Positions 6,870 through 13,209 of a DNA stretch of 27,257 nucleotides are shown piece after piece. The notes under the pieces were generated by a model, which made no database searches, was not told where the DNA came from, and was given only the letters and a program-made list of their open reading frames with translations. The stretch's first letter is position 1. The number at the start of each line of letters is the position of its first letter. The position numbers and the translations under genes are program-made. The DNA lies in IMG/VR virus record IMGVR_UViG_3300027782_002542, positions 1 to 27,257 of that record; one strand, 5' to 3'. The stretch comes from a virus.

Positions 6870-7741
6870 AATTCAACAACCTTTAGTTTAAAATCATCAG
6901 CAAGTTGTTCATATCCAATATAACCACGTGGATTACAAACAACACGAGTAGTACCAATCATGTAATCAAACAACTCATGAGTATGACCATGAGTCCAAAG
7001 TTTGATTCCTGGACGATCTAAAATAAATTCAGATAGATCGCTATGATATCCACCATTCATCAAATCATCTTTCTTATAACGAGGATGACATGATTGATGA
7101 GAAGGTGTATGATGACCAACAACTACCATTTGTTTCCATGGTGGCATGTCGGTATAGATGTGCTTGATATATCCAAGCATTTTCTTATGTTCTTCAACAG
7201 CATCTTCAGGGCAGAAAATAGCTGGACGAGTTCTAAAGGTTGGTTTATCTGGATTCTCAACATCATCGTAAGTTTTGTAATTAACTACACGATTACTATT
7301 ATCAACACAGCGGAAGTCATTCATCATTGTACGAATAGCATGAAGAGTCAGAGGATCTTCTTTGTTCATGTCAGTCCAAAGAGTGCCACCTACAAACACA
7401 GTATCGTTTAACTCAAAGATTTCTCTATCAAGAATATGCAAGTTATCGATGTACGCAAGACGAGATTTTAAATCAGAAATGGTATCTTTGAAATCACCAT
7501 GATAGTGCTCATGATTACCAGCTACGTACAGTACATGCGGAAATTCTTTACCACAATTTTGAAAGAATGTATGATATCTAGAAGACTTACCAAAGTCTAC
7601 AATACCCATTGGGTCATGTTCCATTAAATCACGTGCAACGCAGATGTCTCCACTAAGGATAAGAACATCTACGTCTCCTGGATTTTCTAGAGTGATTGGT
7701 CCAAACTCCAGATGCAGGTCACTGCAAATTGCTATCTTCAT
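6866..7741 (-). CDS. Calcineurin-like metallophosphoesterase
   Basis: A 291-aa protein with the complete dimetal site: SDLH (D8, H10), SGDIC with D32, GNHEHYH with N76/H77, VVGHHTP and THGHTHE near the C-terminus. Related phage proteins are annotated as phosphatases or phosphodiesterases; the substrate is not evident. It is the second of three unrelated-looking metallophosphoesterases in this window. Its ATG lies inside the 3' end of a 52-aa upstream gene (23-bp overlap). Confidence 0.9.
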   Translation of the reverse strand: MKIAICSDLHLEFGPITLENPGDVDVLILSGDICVARDLMEHDPMGIVDFGKSSRYHTFFQNCGKEFPHVLYVAGNHEHYHGDFKDTISDLKSRLAYIDNLHILDREIFELNDTVFVGGTLWTDMNKEDPLTLHAIRTMMNDFRCVDNSNRVVNYKTYDDVENPDKPTFRTRPAIFCPEDAVEEHKKMLGYIKHIYTDMPPWKQMVVVGHHTPSHQSCHPRYKKDDLMNGGYHSDLSEFILDRPGIKLWTHGHTHELFDYMIGTTRVVCNPRGYIGYEQLADDFKLKVVEL

Positions 7742-7877
7742 TTTGATTACTCTTATAATAACGAAACAGCTTCACACACTGGAGAAACTGTTTTGGATAA
7801 TGTTCAAAGTTAGGAAGTTTATCACCATAGTGTTCTTCTAACTCTTCGTAGAATTTCAATGCCTCTTCATCAGTCAT
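7719..7877 (-). CDS. 52-aa small conserved-looking protein
   Basis: Reads MTDEEALKFYEELEEHYGDK then LPNFEHYPKQFLQCVKLF with a polar tail. The acidic helix, LPNxxHxPxQF and YYK pattern resembles small hypothetical proteins of marine T4-like phages. It overlaps the upstream gene stop by 8 bp and extends 23 bp into the phosphoesterase gene in another frame. It fills an otherwise empty 128-bp interval in a cluster where genes are contiguous. Confidence 0.75.
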   Translation of the reverse strand: MTDEEALKFYEELEEHYGDKLPNFEHYPKQFLQCVKLFRYYKSNQNEDSNLQ

Positions 7878-8181
7878 TGTTTTCTTTTTTCACATGTTCA
7901 GCCAAGTACATTAATGCAACACGTGCCATAGCCTGAGCATGTTCAATTGATACTGGAATAACCACTTCTTCACCAGAACGAATTTTATCGCCTCTAAAGA
8001 GAACATCTCCCACATCACGTGGAAATGATGAACCATAAGATGCAATAAAATCCGAGTCTTTGTCTTCGGAGGTAGGACTGAATGCAGAGATATAATATCG
8101 AACACCATCAAATGGATCATCGACCATTACAATGCCTACATTCGTTCTTCCACAGAACCACTTTGAATCAACAATGCTCAT
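7870..8181 (-). CDS. Hypothetical protein, 103 aa
   Basis: A soluble protein of unknown family. The N-terminal half is beta-like (KWFCGRTNVGIVMVDDPFDGVRYYISAFSP) and the C-terminus is a helix (SIEHAQAMARVALMYLAEHV). I chose the ATG at 8181, which forms ATGA with the stop of the upstream gene, over a TTG 12 bp earlier. A similar domain order occurs in unassigned T4-like phage proteins. Confidence 0.75.
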   Translation of the reverse strand: MSIVDSKWFCGRTNVGIVMVDDPFDGVRYYISAFSPTSEDKDSDFIASYGSSFPRDVGDVLFRGDKIRSGEEVVIPVSIEHAQAMARVALMYLAEHVKKENND

Positions 8182-8402
8182 TTCTTTTTCCAATGTGAAT
8201 GATGCCCTTTATTGAGAATCACACCATTCCATATCATAGTTAGTGCCACACCAATCTGCTTTGTTGCAGCGTTAAGGTAGTATGACCGATAAGAATTATT
8301 ATACTCTACTTTCTTTTGCAAAGCAAATCTTTCCAACCTAGTCTTGTACCCTAGCTTTTGTATCGGCTTTTTGAGCCTTACGTTCTGTTTTCCAAAAAAC
8401 AC
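8178..8402 (-). CDS. Small basic protein with one hydrophobic helix; start uncertain
   Basis: The open frame from a GTG at 8402 encodes 74 aa. It has a basic N-terminus and a hydrophobic stretch ATKQIGVALTMIWNGVIL before the polar end NKGHHSHWKKK. The GTG has an AAAGGA sequence about eight bases upstream, but it lies inside the preceding 44-aa gene. A TTG at 8336, two bases after that gene's stop, would give a 53-aa protein by re-initiation. The ATGA overlap with the next gene supports the 3' end. Possibly a small membrane protein. Confidence 0.55.
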   Translation of the reverse strand: MFFGKQNVRLKKPIQKLGYKTRLERFALQKKVEYNNSYRSYYLNAATKQIGVALTMIWNGVILNKGHHSHWKKK

Positions 8403-8472
8403 GTTTCCAGTCCTTTAAATGTTTCCACCATTGAGGGGATTTAGTCAGATTGCCCTGTTTCACGTTCGCCAT
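8338..8472 (-). CDS. 44-aa conserved phage protein (MANVKQGN family)
   Basis: Translates to MANVKQGNLTKSPQWWKHLK followed by a basic region with KRVFWKTERKAQKK-type composition. The opening NLT.S..WWKHL..KR.FWK.ER is a pattern I recognise from many T4-like and other large phages, so it is a real gene although short. Very basic and Trp-rich; nucleic-acid binding is plausible but unproven. It overlaps the upstream gene by 32 bp. Confidence 0.8.
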   Translation of the reverse strand: MANVKQGNLTKSPQWWKHLKDWKRVFWKTERKAQKADTKARVQD

Positions 8473-8686
8473 ATAATTCTCCACCATAGTAGTTCAAGAT
8501 TGCATCGATGTGCATAATCAATACTTGATTATTCACCACATCGTCTGGATGCATCCATGTGGGATTCTCAGTTTCCATTGTATCAAAGTATTGTTTTAGT
8601 TCTTTCTTCATATAATCTCGTGCATCGGTTAGATTCAATCGTGTGATCATATCTGCAGTTTCGTAGTCAATTCCTAATTGTTTCAT
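8441..8686 (-). CDS. Conserved phage hypothetical protein, 81 aa
   Basis: Begins MKQLGIDYETADMITRLNLTDAR, with WMHPDDVVNNQVLIMHIDAILNYYGGE in the second half. The IDYETADxIT and HPxDVV...ILxYYGG patterns recur in T4-like phages. It is an acidic, all-alpha-looking soluble protein with no catalytic motif. Its 3' end overlaps the MANVKQGN gene by 32 bp in a different frame. Function unknown. Confidence 0.8.
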   Translation of the reverse strand: MKQLGIDYETADMITRLNLTDARDYMKKELKQYFDTMETENPTWMHPDDVVNNQVLIMHIDAILNYYGGELYGERETGQSD

Positions 8687-8708
8687 AATAACTCCAAAGT
8701 TTAAAAGT

Positions 8709-8837
8709 TTACCACTGTTTCCATATTATACTCCCAATCATAAATGCAACAAAACTTATTTCAAGCACACCTGCAATCAACATCACAACGATGTCTGCCA
8801 GTCTGCTATCCTCCCAGAGGAAAAGGATCTTATCCAT
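8709..8837 (-). CDS. 42-aa single-pass membrane protein
   Basis: Reads MDKILFLWEDSRLADIV, then a hydrophobic stretch of about 22 residues (VMLIAGVLEISFVAFMIGSIIW) and KQW. The layout is a short acidic N-terminus, one transmembrane helix and a short basic tail. It starts two bases before the stop of the adjacent gene and fills the 153-bp gap. The ribosome binding site is weak, so confidence is moderate. Confidence 0.5.
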   Translation of the reverse strand: MDKILFLWEDSRLADIVVMLIAGVLEISFVAFMIGSIIWKQW

Positions 8838-8839
8838 AC

Positions 8840-9034
8840 TTAGCATTCAATATCTATATTACGACCTTTATCCAAACCAAGTCTAACATTACGTGAGACT
8901 CGCTCTGCAATAATTTGATCAAAGTTACGTCGCTCAACTAATTTATGATAATCATCTTCTCGTTTATCCTGTAGCTGAGTACGTTGTATACGATCCAACT
9001 CTAAATTGTGGGCAGTAATCTTAGAGACGTTCAT
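8840..9034 (-). CDS. Conserved phage hypothetical protein, 64 aa
   Basis: A charged helical protein starting MNVSKITAHNLELDRIQRTQ and ending AERVSRNVRLGLDKGRNIDIEC. The NVR.GLDKGRNID.EC tail is familiar from marine T4-like phages. No enzyme motif. The ATG overlaps the stop of the upstream gene as ATGA. Confidence 0.78.
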   Translation of the reverse strand: MNVSKITAHNLELDRIQRTQLQDKREDDYHKLVERRNFDQIIAERVSRNVRLGLDKGRNIDIEC

Positions 9035-9201
9035 TTAAACGACTCCATCCATTTCAATAAAATATCTCTTGCTTCATGACGTGATAGGTCAAAGGCAGCT
9101 GCAAGAGGGGAAGCTGCACCAAACATATTAATCGCTCCTGATTCACGAAGTTCGTTTAGATAATCAAAGGCAGTCTGAAGATCTTTTTCATCATGGTTCA
9201 T
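9031..9201 (-). CDS. Conserved phage hypothetical protein, 56 aa
   Basis: Starts MNHDEKDLQTAFDYLNELRE and continues SGAINMFGAASPLAAAFDLSRHEARDILLKWM. The C-terminal part (LSRHEARDILLKW) looks like a small helix-turn-helix-like helical pair. The ATG at 9201 overlaps the upstream stop as ATGA, so I prefer it over a start 24 bp earlier. DNA binding is possible but unproven. Confidence 0.78.
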   Translation of the reverse strand: MNHDEKDLQTAFDYLNELRESGAINMFGAASPLAAAFDLSRHEARDILLKWMESFK

Positions 9202-9419
9202 AGTTTCTCTCCGCAATGTGGACATAGTTTAGTATTGGCATTACGCATTTCCTTAAGCGTTTTGTTTAGCTTACGAGCATCAGTTACAGTGCGACGTATG
9301 GCTTTCTTATCTCGTTCATGTTTAGCTTTACTCAATTCTTCCTTAAGACGTACCTTCATCTTATCTAGCCGACCTTCGAAGATCTCAATAAAACCTGTTA
9401 TACTATTTGAAGAACTCAT
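9198..9419 (-). CDS. Coiled-coil protein with C-terminal zinc-ribbon half
   Basis: A 73-aa protein rich in Lys, Arg and Glu with a long predicted helix (about residues 15-60), ending in LCPHCGEKL. The single CxxC could bind zinc only as a dimer or with other ligands, consistent with coiled-coil dimerisation. It overlaps both neighbours by 4 bp (ATGA). Confidence 0.75.
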   Translation of the reverse strand: MSSSNSITGFIEIFEGRLDKMKVRLKEELSKAKHERDKKAIRRTVTDARKLNKTLKEMRNANTKLCPHCGEKL

Positions 9420-9547
9420 GTTTCTTCCTCTAGGATAATCAATAGTTCATGTGCAAATTTTTGACAAAATATGTTGAACCACAACTCATTTATAACTTCT
9501 TCTGGCGCACCAGCTTTGATTGCTATTTCTTTTAGAAATTCGTTCAT
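9416..9547 (-). CDS. 43-aa reduced member of the MNERI small-protein family
   Basis: Reads MNEFLKEIAIKAGAPEEVIN followed by ELWFNIFCQKFAHELLIILEEET. The start MNE..KE.A..AG and the motif KFAxxL match three longer neighbours (MNERI family), but the central insert and the HFG end are missing. ATGA overlaps at both ends support it as a real gene. Confidence 0.7.
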   Translation of the reverse strand: MNEFLKEIAIKAGAPEEVINELWFNIFCQKFAHELLIILEEET

Positions 9548-9639
9548 TCTGTATCCGTTCTTTTATCTACATTCGATCGATCTGCCATATAGAAAACACC
9601 TATGACAAACCCTAATATCATTCCCCAAAAGAAACTCAT
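9544..9639 (-). CDS. 31-aa membrane peptide
   Basis: A short frame, MSFFWGMILGFVIGVFYMAD then RSNVDKRTDTE. It has one hydrophobic helix with glycine spacing and a charged tail. It overlaps both flanking MNERI-family genes as ATGA, which is the only reason to regard so short a frame as a gene. Confidence 0.55.
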   Translation of the reverse strand: MSFFWGMILGFVIGVFYMADRSNVDKRTDTE

Positions 9640-9863
9640 GCTTCTATTCCAAAGTGTGTTTTAATAAACTTCCCAGCAGTGCTAGGTGCATCATATGCTT
9701 CATTCAGTGTGTCAACTAAATCGGCACATTCCCGAACAATCAACTGGGCGAACTTTGCCATAACAGTAGAGTCCAGAGTATCTTTTGGATCGTACATATA
9801 CACAGCATCACCCCACATAGCAATGCCAGCCTGTTCAGCAAGTTCATTAATTCGTTCGTTCAT
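9636..9863 (-). CDS. MNERI-family small protein, copy A
   Basis: A 75-aa protein of the tandem family in this cluster. It starts MNERINELAEQAG, has AKFAQLIVRECADLVDTL in the centre and ends THFGIEA. The three shared blocks (MNERI..L..QA, KFA.LIVREC and HFG.E) define the family, while the spacer between blocks 1 and 2 varies. Such proteins are frequent in T4-like phages; function unknown. ATGA overlap with copy B upstream. Confidence 0.8.
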   Translation of the reverse strand: MNERINELAEQAGIAMWGDAVYMYDPKDTLDSTVMAKFAQLIVRECADLVDTLNEAYDAPSTAGKFIKTHFGIEA

Positions 9864-10165
9864 TCTTCAACCCCGAAATGATGTTTAATCTTTCTAACCG
9901 TATCCTTATCGTGTTCTTTCAACGCACGGACTCTTTCATTAGCAAAAGGCTCATGTGGATTTAGTATCATGTACTTTTGATCCACAAACAATTCAGCACA
10001 TTCTCGAACAATCAACTCGGCGAACTTTTCGTTAAACTGTGTATGCCAATCTATGTGTCCATCTTCCCAAATCTTGCCAGGTGTTTTACTTCTAACAGGT
10101 GGAGTATATACTTCATTCACATAGTCACCAGCCTGCATAATAAGTTCTTTAATTCGTTCGTTCAT
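9860..10165 (-). CDS. MNERI-family small protein, copy B
   Basis: The longest member at 101 aa. It has MNERIKELIMQAG at the start, EKFAELIVRECAELF near residues 46-60 and HHFGVEE at the end. Compared with its neighbours it carries an extra acidic/proline-containing insert between the first two blocks and a longer helix before HFG. It overlaps copies A and C by 4 bp each, so the array probably arose by tandem duplication. Confidence 0.8.
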   Translation of the reverse strand: MNERIKELIMQAGDYVNEVYTPPVRSKTPGKIWEDGHIDWHTQFNEKFAELIVRECAELFVDQKYMILNPHEPFANERVRALKEHDKDTVRKIKHHFGVEE

Positions 10166-10350
10166 TCTTCAACTCCAAAGTGTTCTTCCAACTGTTCTGC
10201 CGCAAAATGATCGTCCAATGTGTCTTTCAAGAAGTTACAACATTCCTGCACAATCAACTCGGCAAACTTTTCTACTTCCCACTCATTATCAAAAAACTCT
10301 GTATGCAACACATTAGCCTGTTCGGCAAGTAGTTTAATTCGTTCGTTCAT
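10162..10350 (-). CDS. MNERI-family small protein, copy C
   Basis: A 62-aa protein: MNERIKLLAEQAN, VEKFAELIVQECCNFLKDTL and EEHFGVEE. I set the start at the MNERI methionine because all family members begin there; an ATG 9 bp upstream would add three residues. The shared helical core and conserved Cys in the QECC block suggest one common small fold. It lies one base after the stop of the 38-aa gene. Confidence 0.78.
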   Translation of the reverse strand: MNERIKLLAEQANVLHTEFFDNEWEVEKFAELIVQECCNFLKDTLDDHFAAEQLEEHFGVEE

Positions 10351-10351
10351 A

Positions 10352-10468
10352 TTAGTCATTCAATTGTTTATATACCATGCAAGAGGAAAAAGTACCCTGA
10401 TGCCAGCATGTGGTTTCTGTAGAGTTCCATACCTGATAGGTATCGTTAATAAGATGTCGTATAACCAT
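10352..10468 (-). CDS. 38-aa small protein
   Basis: Reads MVIRHLINDTYQVWNSTETT then CWHQGTFSSCMVYKQLND. It is a compact beta-like pattern with two Cys and a Trp-His pair. The ATG at 10468 has an AAAGG ribosome binding site seven bases upstream. The same frame is open a further 190 bp upstream without a canonical ATG, so a longer product is possible. Confidence 0.6.
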   Translation of the reverse strand: MVIRHLINDTYQVWNSTETTCWHQGTFSSCMVYKQLND

Positions 10469-10666
10469 GATGAACCTTTTCAGTGAAAATTTTTCTCGGC
10501 GATATTTTTTAGCGAATGTGAAATCAAAGTCATGAGGTGTAGCTAACAATGGTCTTAGTGAAACATCCTTCTTTATACAGATAAGTTCTCGCCTCTCTGC
10601 ATGGCTGTCTATGGAGAGGAGTCCCGAAACTTCTGCTAAGTCACTCAGAATACCCCTACCCCCTCT
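10469..10666 (-). other. 198-bp interval without an ATG gene but with an in-phase open frame
   Basis: No ATG-started gene fits here. The frame of the 38-aa gene stays open for about 63 codons up to the TAA of the 36-aa membrane peptide, with protein-like content such as LSDLAEVSGLLSIDSHAERR and PHDFDFTFAKKYRREKF. A purine-rich AGAGGGGG lies just after that TAA and is followed seven bases later by ATT CTG. An imperfect hairpin (CCTCTC paired with GAGAGG, 10596-10620) also lies here. It may be an unusual start, stop readthrough or a decayed gene. Confidence 0.35.
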
Positions 10667-10777
10667 TTATACAGTAGCGTTAGCAATGCTCCAGATAAAC
10701 CATATCCAGAACACCACTGTTATCACCTTGACAAACCAACTGTCAAGGAATGCTTTAATCCTCTCCGTAATGCCCAT
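10667..10777 (-). CDS. 36-aa membrane peptide
   Basis: MGITERIKAFLDSWFVKVIT followed by VVFWIWFIWSIANATV. It has an amphipathic start and then one very hydrophobic, Trp-rich helix. It begins inside the 3' end of the acidic 77-aa gene (23-bp overlap), like several other genes here. A perfect 8-bp inverted repeat (10726-10733 with 10741-10748) lies within it. Longer in-frame starts would only add sequence that is antiparallel to real coding and are not used. Confidence 0.55.
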   Translation of the reverse strand: MGITERIKAFLDSWFVKVITVVFWIWFIWSIANATV

Positions 10778-10988
10778 AGTCTTCATCCGTACCAAATCCA
10801 GCAGATGCCATGGCAGAGTCATGATCACCATCCATAGAGTCATTATACTCATCTGGGTCTGGGTAGCTTTCCAACACATCGTACACCATACCCAGTGGCA
10901 CTTCTAGTATCTTTGCGATGGTTGGGGGCGCAACACCATCATCCAACATCTCACGTATTTGCATATCCAGTTCAGCCATTTTACTCAT
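10755..10988 (-). CDS. Acidic small protein, 77 aa
   Basis: MSKMAELDMQIREMLDDGVA opens a helical region, followed by PPTIAKILEVPLGMVYDVLE, which looks like a short helix-turn-helix (P-x-x-I-A-x-x-L-x-V-P). A strongly acidic Asp/Gly/Tyr-rich tail follows (DPDEYNDSMDGDHDSA...). It could be a DNA mimic or a small regulator; unassigned. It ends upstream of the membrane peptide and begins 9 bp after the AAA ATPase gene. The second Met (10979) is an alternative start. Confidence 0.75.
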   Translation of the reverse strand: MSKMAELDMQIREMLDDGVAPPTIAKILEVPLGMVYDVLESYPDPDEYNDSMDGDHDSAMASAGFGTDEDYGHYGED

Positions 10989-10997
10989 TTTATTTCC

Positions 10998-11903
10998 TTA
11001 AGCAGTTAACATGTAAGTAGCAAGGTCTTTCCAATCGGTGTTTGCAGCACGGATCTTGGACACAGAGATCAGGGTACGCAGGGAGATCTCAGACACGTCA
11101 TCCTTGATCTCACGAATAAGACCAAGAGCATCAGACTTGATCTTTTTGTCGTACTCAGGCAAGAACTCAGGCAGATTTGCAATGTATTCCATACGATCGA
11201 TTTTCTGCTCAGTAGTCATGCTCAGGTCGATCATCATCGAACGTGAACGGATAGCCTGATCGATCTTGTCCTGACCCAGATTCGAGATAAAGATTACACG
11301 ACCTTCGAAGTTAAAGCTACGTGGCAGGTCTTCATCCTTCATGTCAGCATTCCAAGAGATGATACGCTTACCGTAAGAGTCAAGAGCACCTTTAAGCAGG
11401 TTTAGTGCAACAGGGTCTTTCAACACAGCGTCACAGTCATCAAACACGATGACAGAACCATTGTTCTCAAACAGGGTACGATACAAACCCTTGGCAGTAG
11501 AGTACCCCTTAACAGTAGTAAAGGACTTGCTCTTACGGATCTTGGTACCAACTTCGAATGCAGCCAGATCAGACACATCGGTGTAACCAGCAGCTTCCAA
11601 GGTTTTGATCACTGTATAAGTCTTACCCAGACCACCAGAACCAGTCACCACTGCTGAAGGCTGAACACCTGACGCAACCATTGACACCAGCTTTTCTACG
11701 AAACCGAAGCGAGCATTGATACCAAACTTTTCAGTCTTGGCAGCAGCTTTCTCAGCTGACTCTTCGAAGTTGATCTTTTCGCCAGCCATCTCTTCCAGAC
11801 GACGCTCAACGTAACCTTTGCCCACAGAGCGGACAACGACTTTACCGTCGATAGCACCAACAAATTTACCAGAGATAGAGTCGAATTTTACAGAGACATT
11901 CAT
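10998..11903 (-). CDS. AAA-family ATPase
   Basis: A 301-aa protein with Walker A GSGGLGKT (88-95), Walker B VIVFDDCD (151-158), a sensor-1-like VIFISNLG near 210 and an RSRSMMIDL motif that fits the arginine-finger/sensor region. Similar single-domain AAA proteins occur in T4-like phages without a defined role; DNA translocation, remodelling or processing are possible. Base composition looks more GC-rich than neighbouring genes. The mRNA should start near 11929 from the promoter at 11936-11964, and an AAGGTGAA ribosome binding site precedes the ATG. Confidence 0.88.
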   Translation of the reverse strand: MNVSVKFDSISGKFVGAIDGKVVVRSVGKGYVERRLEEMAGEKINFEESAEKAAAKTEKFGINARFGFVEKLVSMVASGVQPSAVVTGSGGLGKTYTVIKTLEAAGYTDVSDLAAFEVGTKIRKSKSFTTVKGYSTAKGLYRTLFENNGSVIVFDDCDAVLKDPVALNLLKGALDSYGKRIISWNADMKDEDLPRSFNFEGRVIFISNLGQDKIDQAIRSRSMMIDLSMTTEQKIDRMEYIANLPEFLPEYDKKIKSDALGLIREIKDDVSEISLRTLISVSKIRAANTDWKDLATYMLTA

Positions 11904-11935
11904 TTTTAGTTCACCTTTTTCATCACAATAGACTT

Positions 11936-11964
11936 ATTATACAGCAGGTACGAATTAAAGTAAA
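11936..11964 (-). promoter_or_regulatory. Sigma70 promoter for the AAA ATPase
   Basis: TTTACT (11964-11959), 17 bp, perfect TATAAT (11941-11936). The -35 box overlaps the stop codon of the upstream 63-aa gene. A leader of about 26 nt separates it from the ATG and contains a normal ribosome binding site. Confidence 0.8.
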
Positions 11965-12146
11965 GCCCCTACAGAGAGTAGGGTTACTTCTTTGTTCCAC
12001 AGGTCGCAGTAGTACTTGGCATCACGCTTTAGGTCGCATGCATCGACCACAAAGTCTCCGTCCATGATGTACCACACAGTTTTCTCGACTCCAGTGCGAG
12101 ACTCAGTGCAAGCACGTTTAATAGTATAGTTCGTTTTCGTAGTCAT
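11955..12146 (-). CDS. 63-aa hypothetical protein; probable leaderless mRNA
   Basis: A basic protein beginning MTTKTNYTIKRACTESRTGV, with VWYIMDGDFVVDACDLKRDA in the middle, reminiscent of small beta-sheet proteins. It has a single possible ATG, at 12146. A promoter (TTTACT, 17 bp, TAAAAT) ends six bases upstream of the ATG, so the transcript should begin at the start codon and no Shine-Dalgarno sequence is possible. Its last codons encode a CCCTAC/GTAGGG hairpin, and its stop codon overlaps the next promoter, making a compact stop-hairpin-promoter junction. Confidence 0.75.
   Translation of the reverse strand: MTTKTNYTIKRACTESRTGVEKTVWYIMDGDFVVDACDLKRDAKYYCDLWNKEVTLLSVGALL
11966..11983 (-). 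terminator. CCCTAC/GTAGGG hairpin before the AAA promoter
   Basis: The arms CCCTAC and GTAGGG flank a 5-nt loop within the final codons of the 63-aa gene; GCTTT follows. It is a weak terminator by itself but belongs to a repeated hairpin family in this window. Confidence 0.5.
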
Positions 12147-12152
12147 ACAGTG

Positions 12153-12181
12153 ATTTTACATCTAGACCGAATAAAAGTAAA
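12153..12181 (-). promoter_or_regulatory. Sigma70 promoter for the 63-aa gene
   Basis: TTTACT (12181-12176), 17 bp including TTTATTCGG and GATG, then TAAAAT (12158-12153). Six bases later comes the ATG at 12146, so +1 should coincide with the start codon. Confidence 0.75.
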
Positions 12182-12197
12182 CATCTTTCTGGAATAA

Positions 12198-12215
12198 CCC
12201 TCAGATTTGGTAGGG
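12198..12215 (-). terminator. Degenerate CCCT/AGGG hairpin
   Basis: On the minus strand AATCCCT pairs imperfectly with AGGGTT around a 10-nt loop. It sits between the promoter at 12246-12274 and the next promoter, so a transcript from the former could be as short as about 45 nt. Confidence 0.4.
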
Positions 12216-12245
12216 ATTAGCTATCTCATCAACCCTAACACAGTT

Positions 12246-12274
12246 ATTCTACTCTCGAGTCAAGTAAAAATCAA
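12246..12274 (-). promoter_or_regulatory. Sigma70-like promoter in the intergenic region
   Basis: TTGATT (12274-12269), 17 bp, TAGAAT (12251-12246), facing the 63-aa gene. No gene starts in the 100 bp before the second promoter. It is either a tandem promoter for the 63-aa gene or the source of a very short RNA. Confidence 0.6.
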
Positions 12275-12307
12275 ATATATCTGTGTTTTGCGACCAAAAA
12301 ACAACGA

Positions 12308-12652
12308 TTACCAGTCTGCATCTGTCCATAAATCACCATCTTGCACGAATTTCCCGTCTGGTAAGGTCTTTACCACTGGTGGCACCAACAAATCCTCATA
12401 GTTTAGCTCTTGTAGGTCAGTGTCAGTGGGGTTAAGTGCCTTCTTTCGGGCATGTTTCAGTACAGCGATGAAGTTTTCAGTGTGTTCTTGGTGTATGCCA
12501 AGGGCATGATTGGCTTTCGCCTTTTGTGACAGCACCTCGATGTGTGCTCGGGTATGTTGGCGTGAGTTTCCACAGCTGCGTGTGCAGTATGGACCACGTT
12601 TTTTATGCGCAGTGCCACATGTTGGGCATATTTTTTCTTTATATCGAGACAT
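12308..12652 (-). CDS. Zinc-finger protein, 114 aa
   Basis: The N-terminus carries a treble-clef-like zinc motif, CPTCGTAHKKRGPYCTRSCG (residues 9-28), with four Cys as metal ligands. A helical, basic middle (HTRAHIEVLSQKAKANHALG) and an acidic end follow. The finger resembles those found at the front of HNH or GIY-YIG proteins, but no nuclease domain follows, so a DNA- or RNA-binding role is the most that can be said. The promoter at 12246-12274 lies just downstream. Confidence 0.75.
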   Translation of the reverse strand: MSRYKEKICPTCGTAHKKRGPYCTRSCGNSRQHTRAHIEVLSQKAKANHALGIHQEHTENFIAVLKHARKKALNPTDTDLQELNYEDLLVPPVVKTLPDGKFVQDGDLWTDADW

Positions 12653-12716
12653 TTTGGGCAGTATAAATGCAATCCTTTATTTAGTGCCCACTGCGATAAC
12701 TACCATAGAGGTACGA

Positions 12717-12905
12717 CTAAATAGCATCATTGCGTTTTATCCACATAGCAATTGCTTTATCCAGTTGTCCAATCTGCTCTAGACGAATATCATCCATAAT
12801 ATTCATCATGTCCATATTCATATTGGATTGAGTCATCTTCCATAGTATGGCTCTCTTAATGGATAGCGTATCTAGTACTACGTCATAATCCTTTTCGTCA
12901 TTCAT
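12717..12905 (-). CDS. Methionine-rich small protein, 62 aa
   Basis: MNDEKDYDVVLDTLSIKRAI opens a helical protein with an unusual Met/Asn/Asp cluster (SNMNMDMMNIMDDIR) near residues 28-42. I choose the ATG at 12905: a GGAAGG ribosome binding site is nine bases upstream of it, but touches the alternative ATG at 12914. The gene overlaps the upstream gene by 8 bp. Unknown function. Confidence 0.7.
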   Translation of the reverse strand: MNDEKDYDVVLDTLSIKRAILWKMTQSNMNMDMMNIMDDIRLEQIGQLDKAIAMWIKRNDAI

Positions 12906-13209
12906 TGTGCTCATCCTTCCACTTAGTCAACATCGTTGTTAATTCTTTATTGTATTCTATTCCATCTAGAGGATCGTAATCTTCTATGAAACTCTTAATG
13001 TATGTAATTGCCTCTACAGCTTCTGCCTCAGTACACTTATAAATTTCCATAATGAATGTGGGAATCTTTTCGGTCTCATGTTGCATTAGTTCTATTAGAT
13101 CTTCGTACTCCCAATCAATGATATGATCCATGTCGTACCATAGTGATAGTTTACCATTGCAGTTATAGAATGCGTACCATGAGGAATTAGACCAGCGAGC
13201 GTAACTCAT
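12898..13209 (-). CDS. Conserved phage hypothetical protein, 103 aa
   Basis: Begins MSYARWSNSSWYAFYNCNGK, a Trp/Tyr-rich opening found in many phage hypothetical proteins. The second half is helical and acidic (EAEAVEAITYIKSFIEDYDP). No motif of known enzymes. It overlaps the glutaminase-fold gene upstream by 4 bp. Confidence 0.78.
   Translation of the reverse strand: MSYARWSNSSWYAFYNCNGKLSLWYDMDHIIDWEYEDLIELMQHETEKIPTFIMEIYKCTEAEAVEAITYIKSFIEDYDPLDGIEYNKELTTMLTKWKDEHNE

Noticed and set aside
8278-8330. TATAAT at about 8298-8303 and 8739-8744 as further promoters
   Set aside because: The -10 boxes are good but the -35 regions (TTGCTT and TTTGTT) match poorly at 17 bp, unlike the twelve accepted promoters.
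10667-10879. Long 70-aa version of the membrane peptide
   Set aside because: The first 34 residues overlap the acidic 77-aa gene in another frame and are Met/Trp-rich noise; the start at 10777 gives a coherent short membrane protein.
10611-10907. Plus-strand 98-aa ORF
   Set aside because: Antisense to the acidic 77-aa gene and the membrane peptide; no ribosome binding site or promoter.
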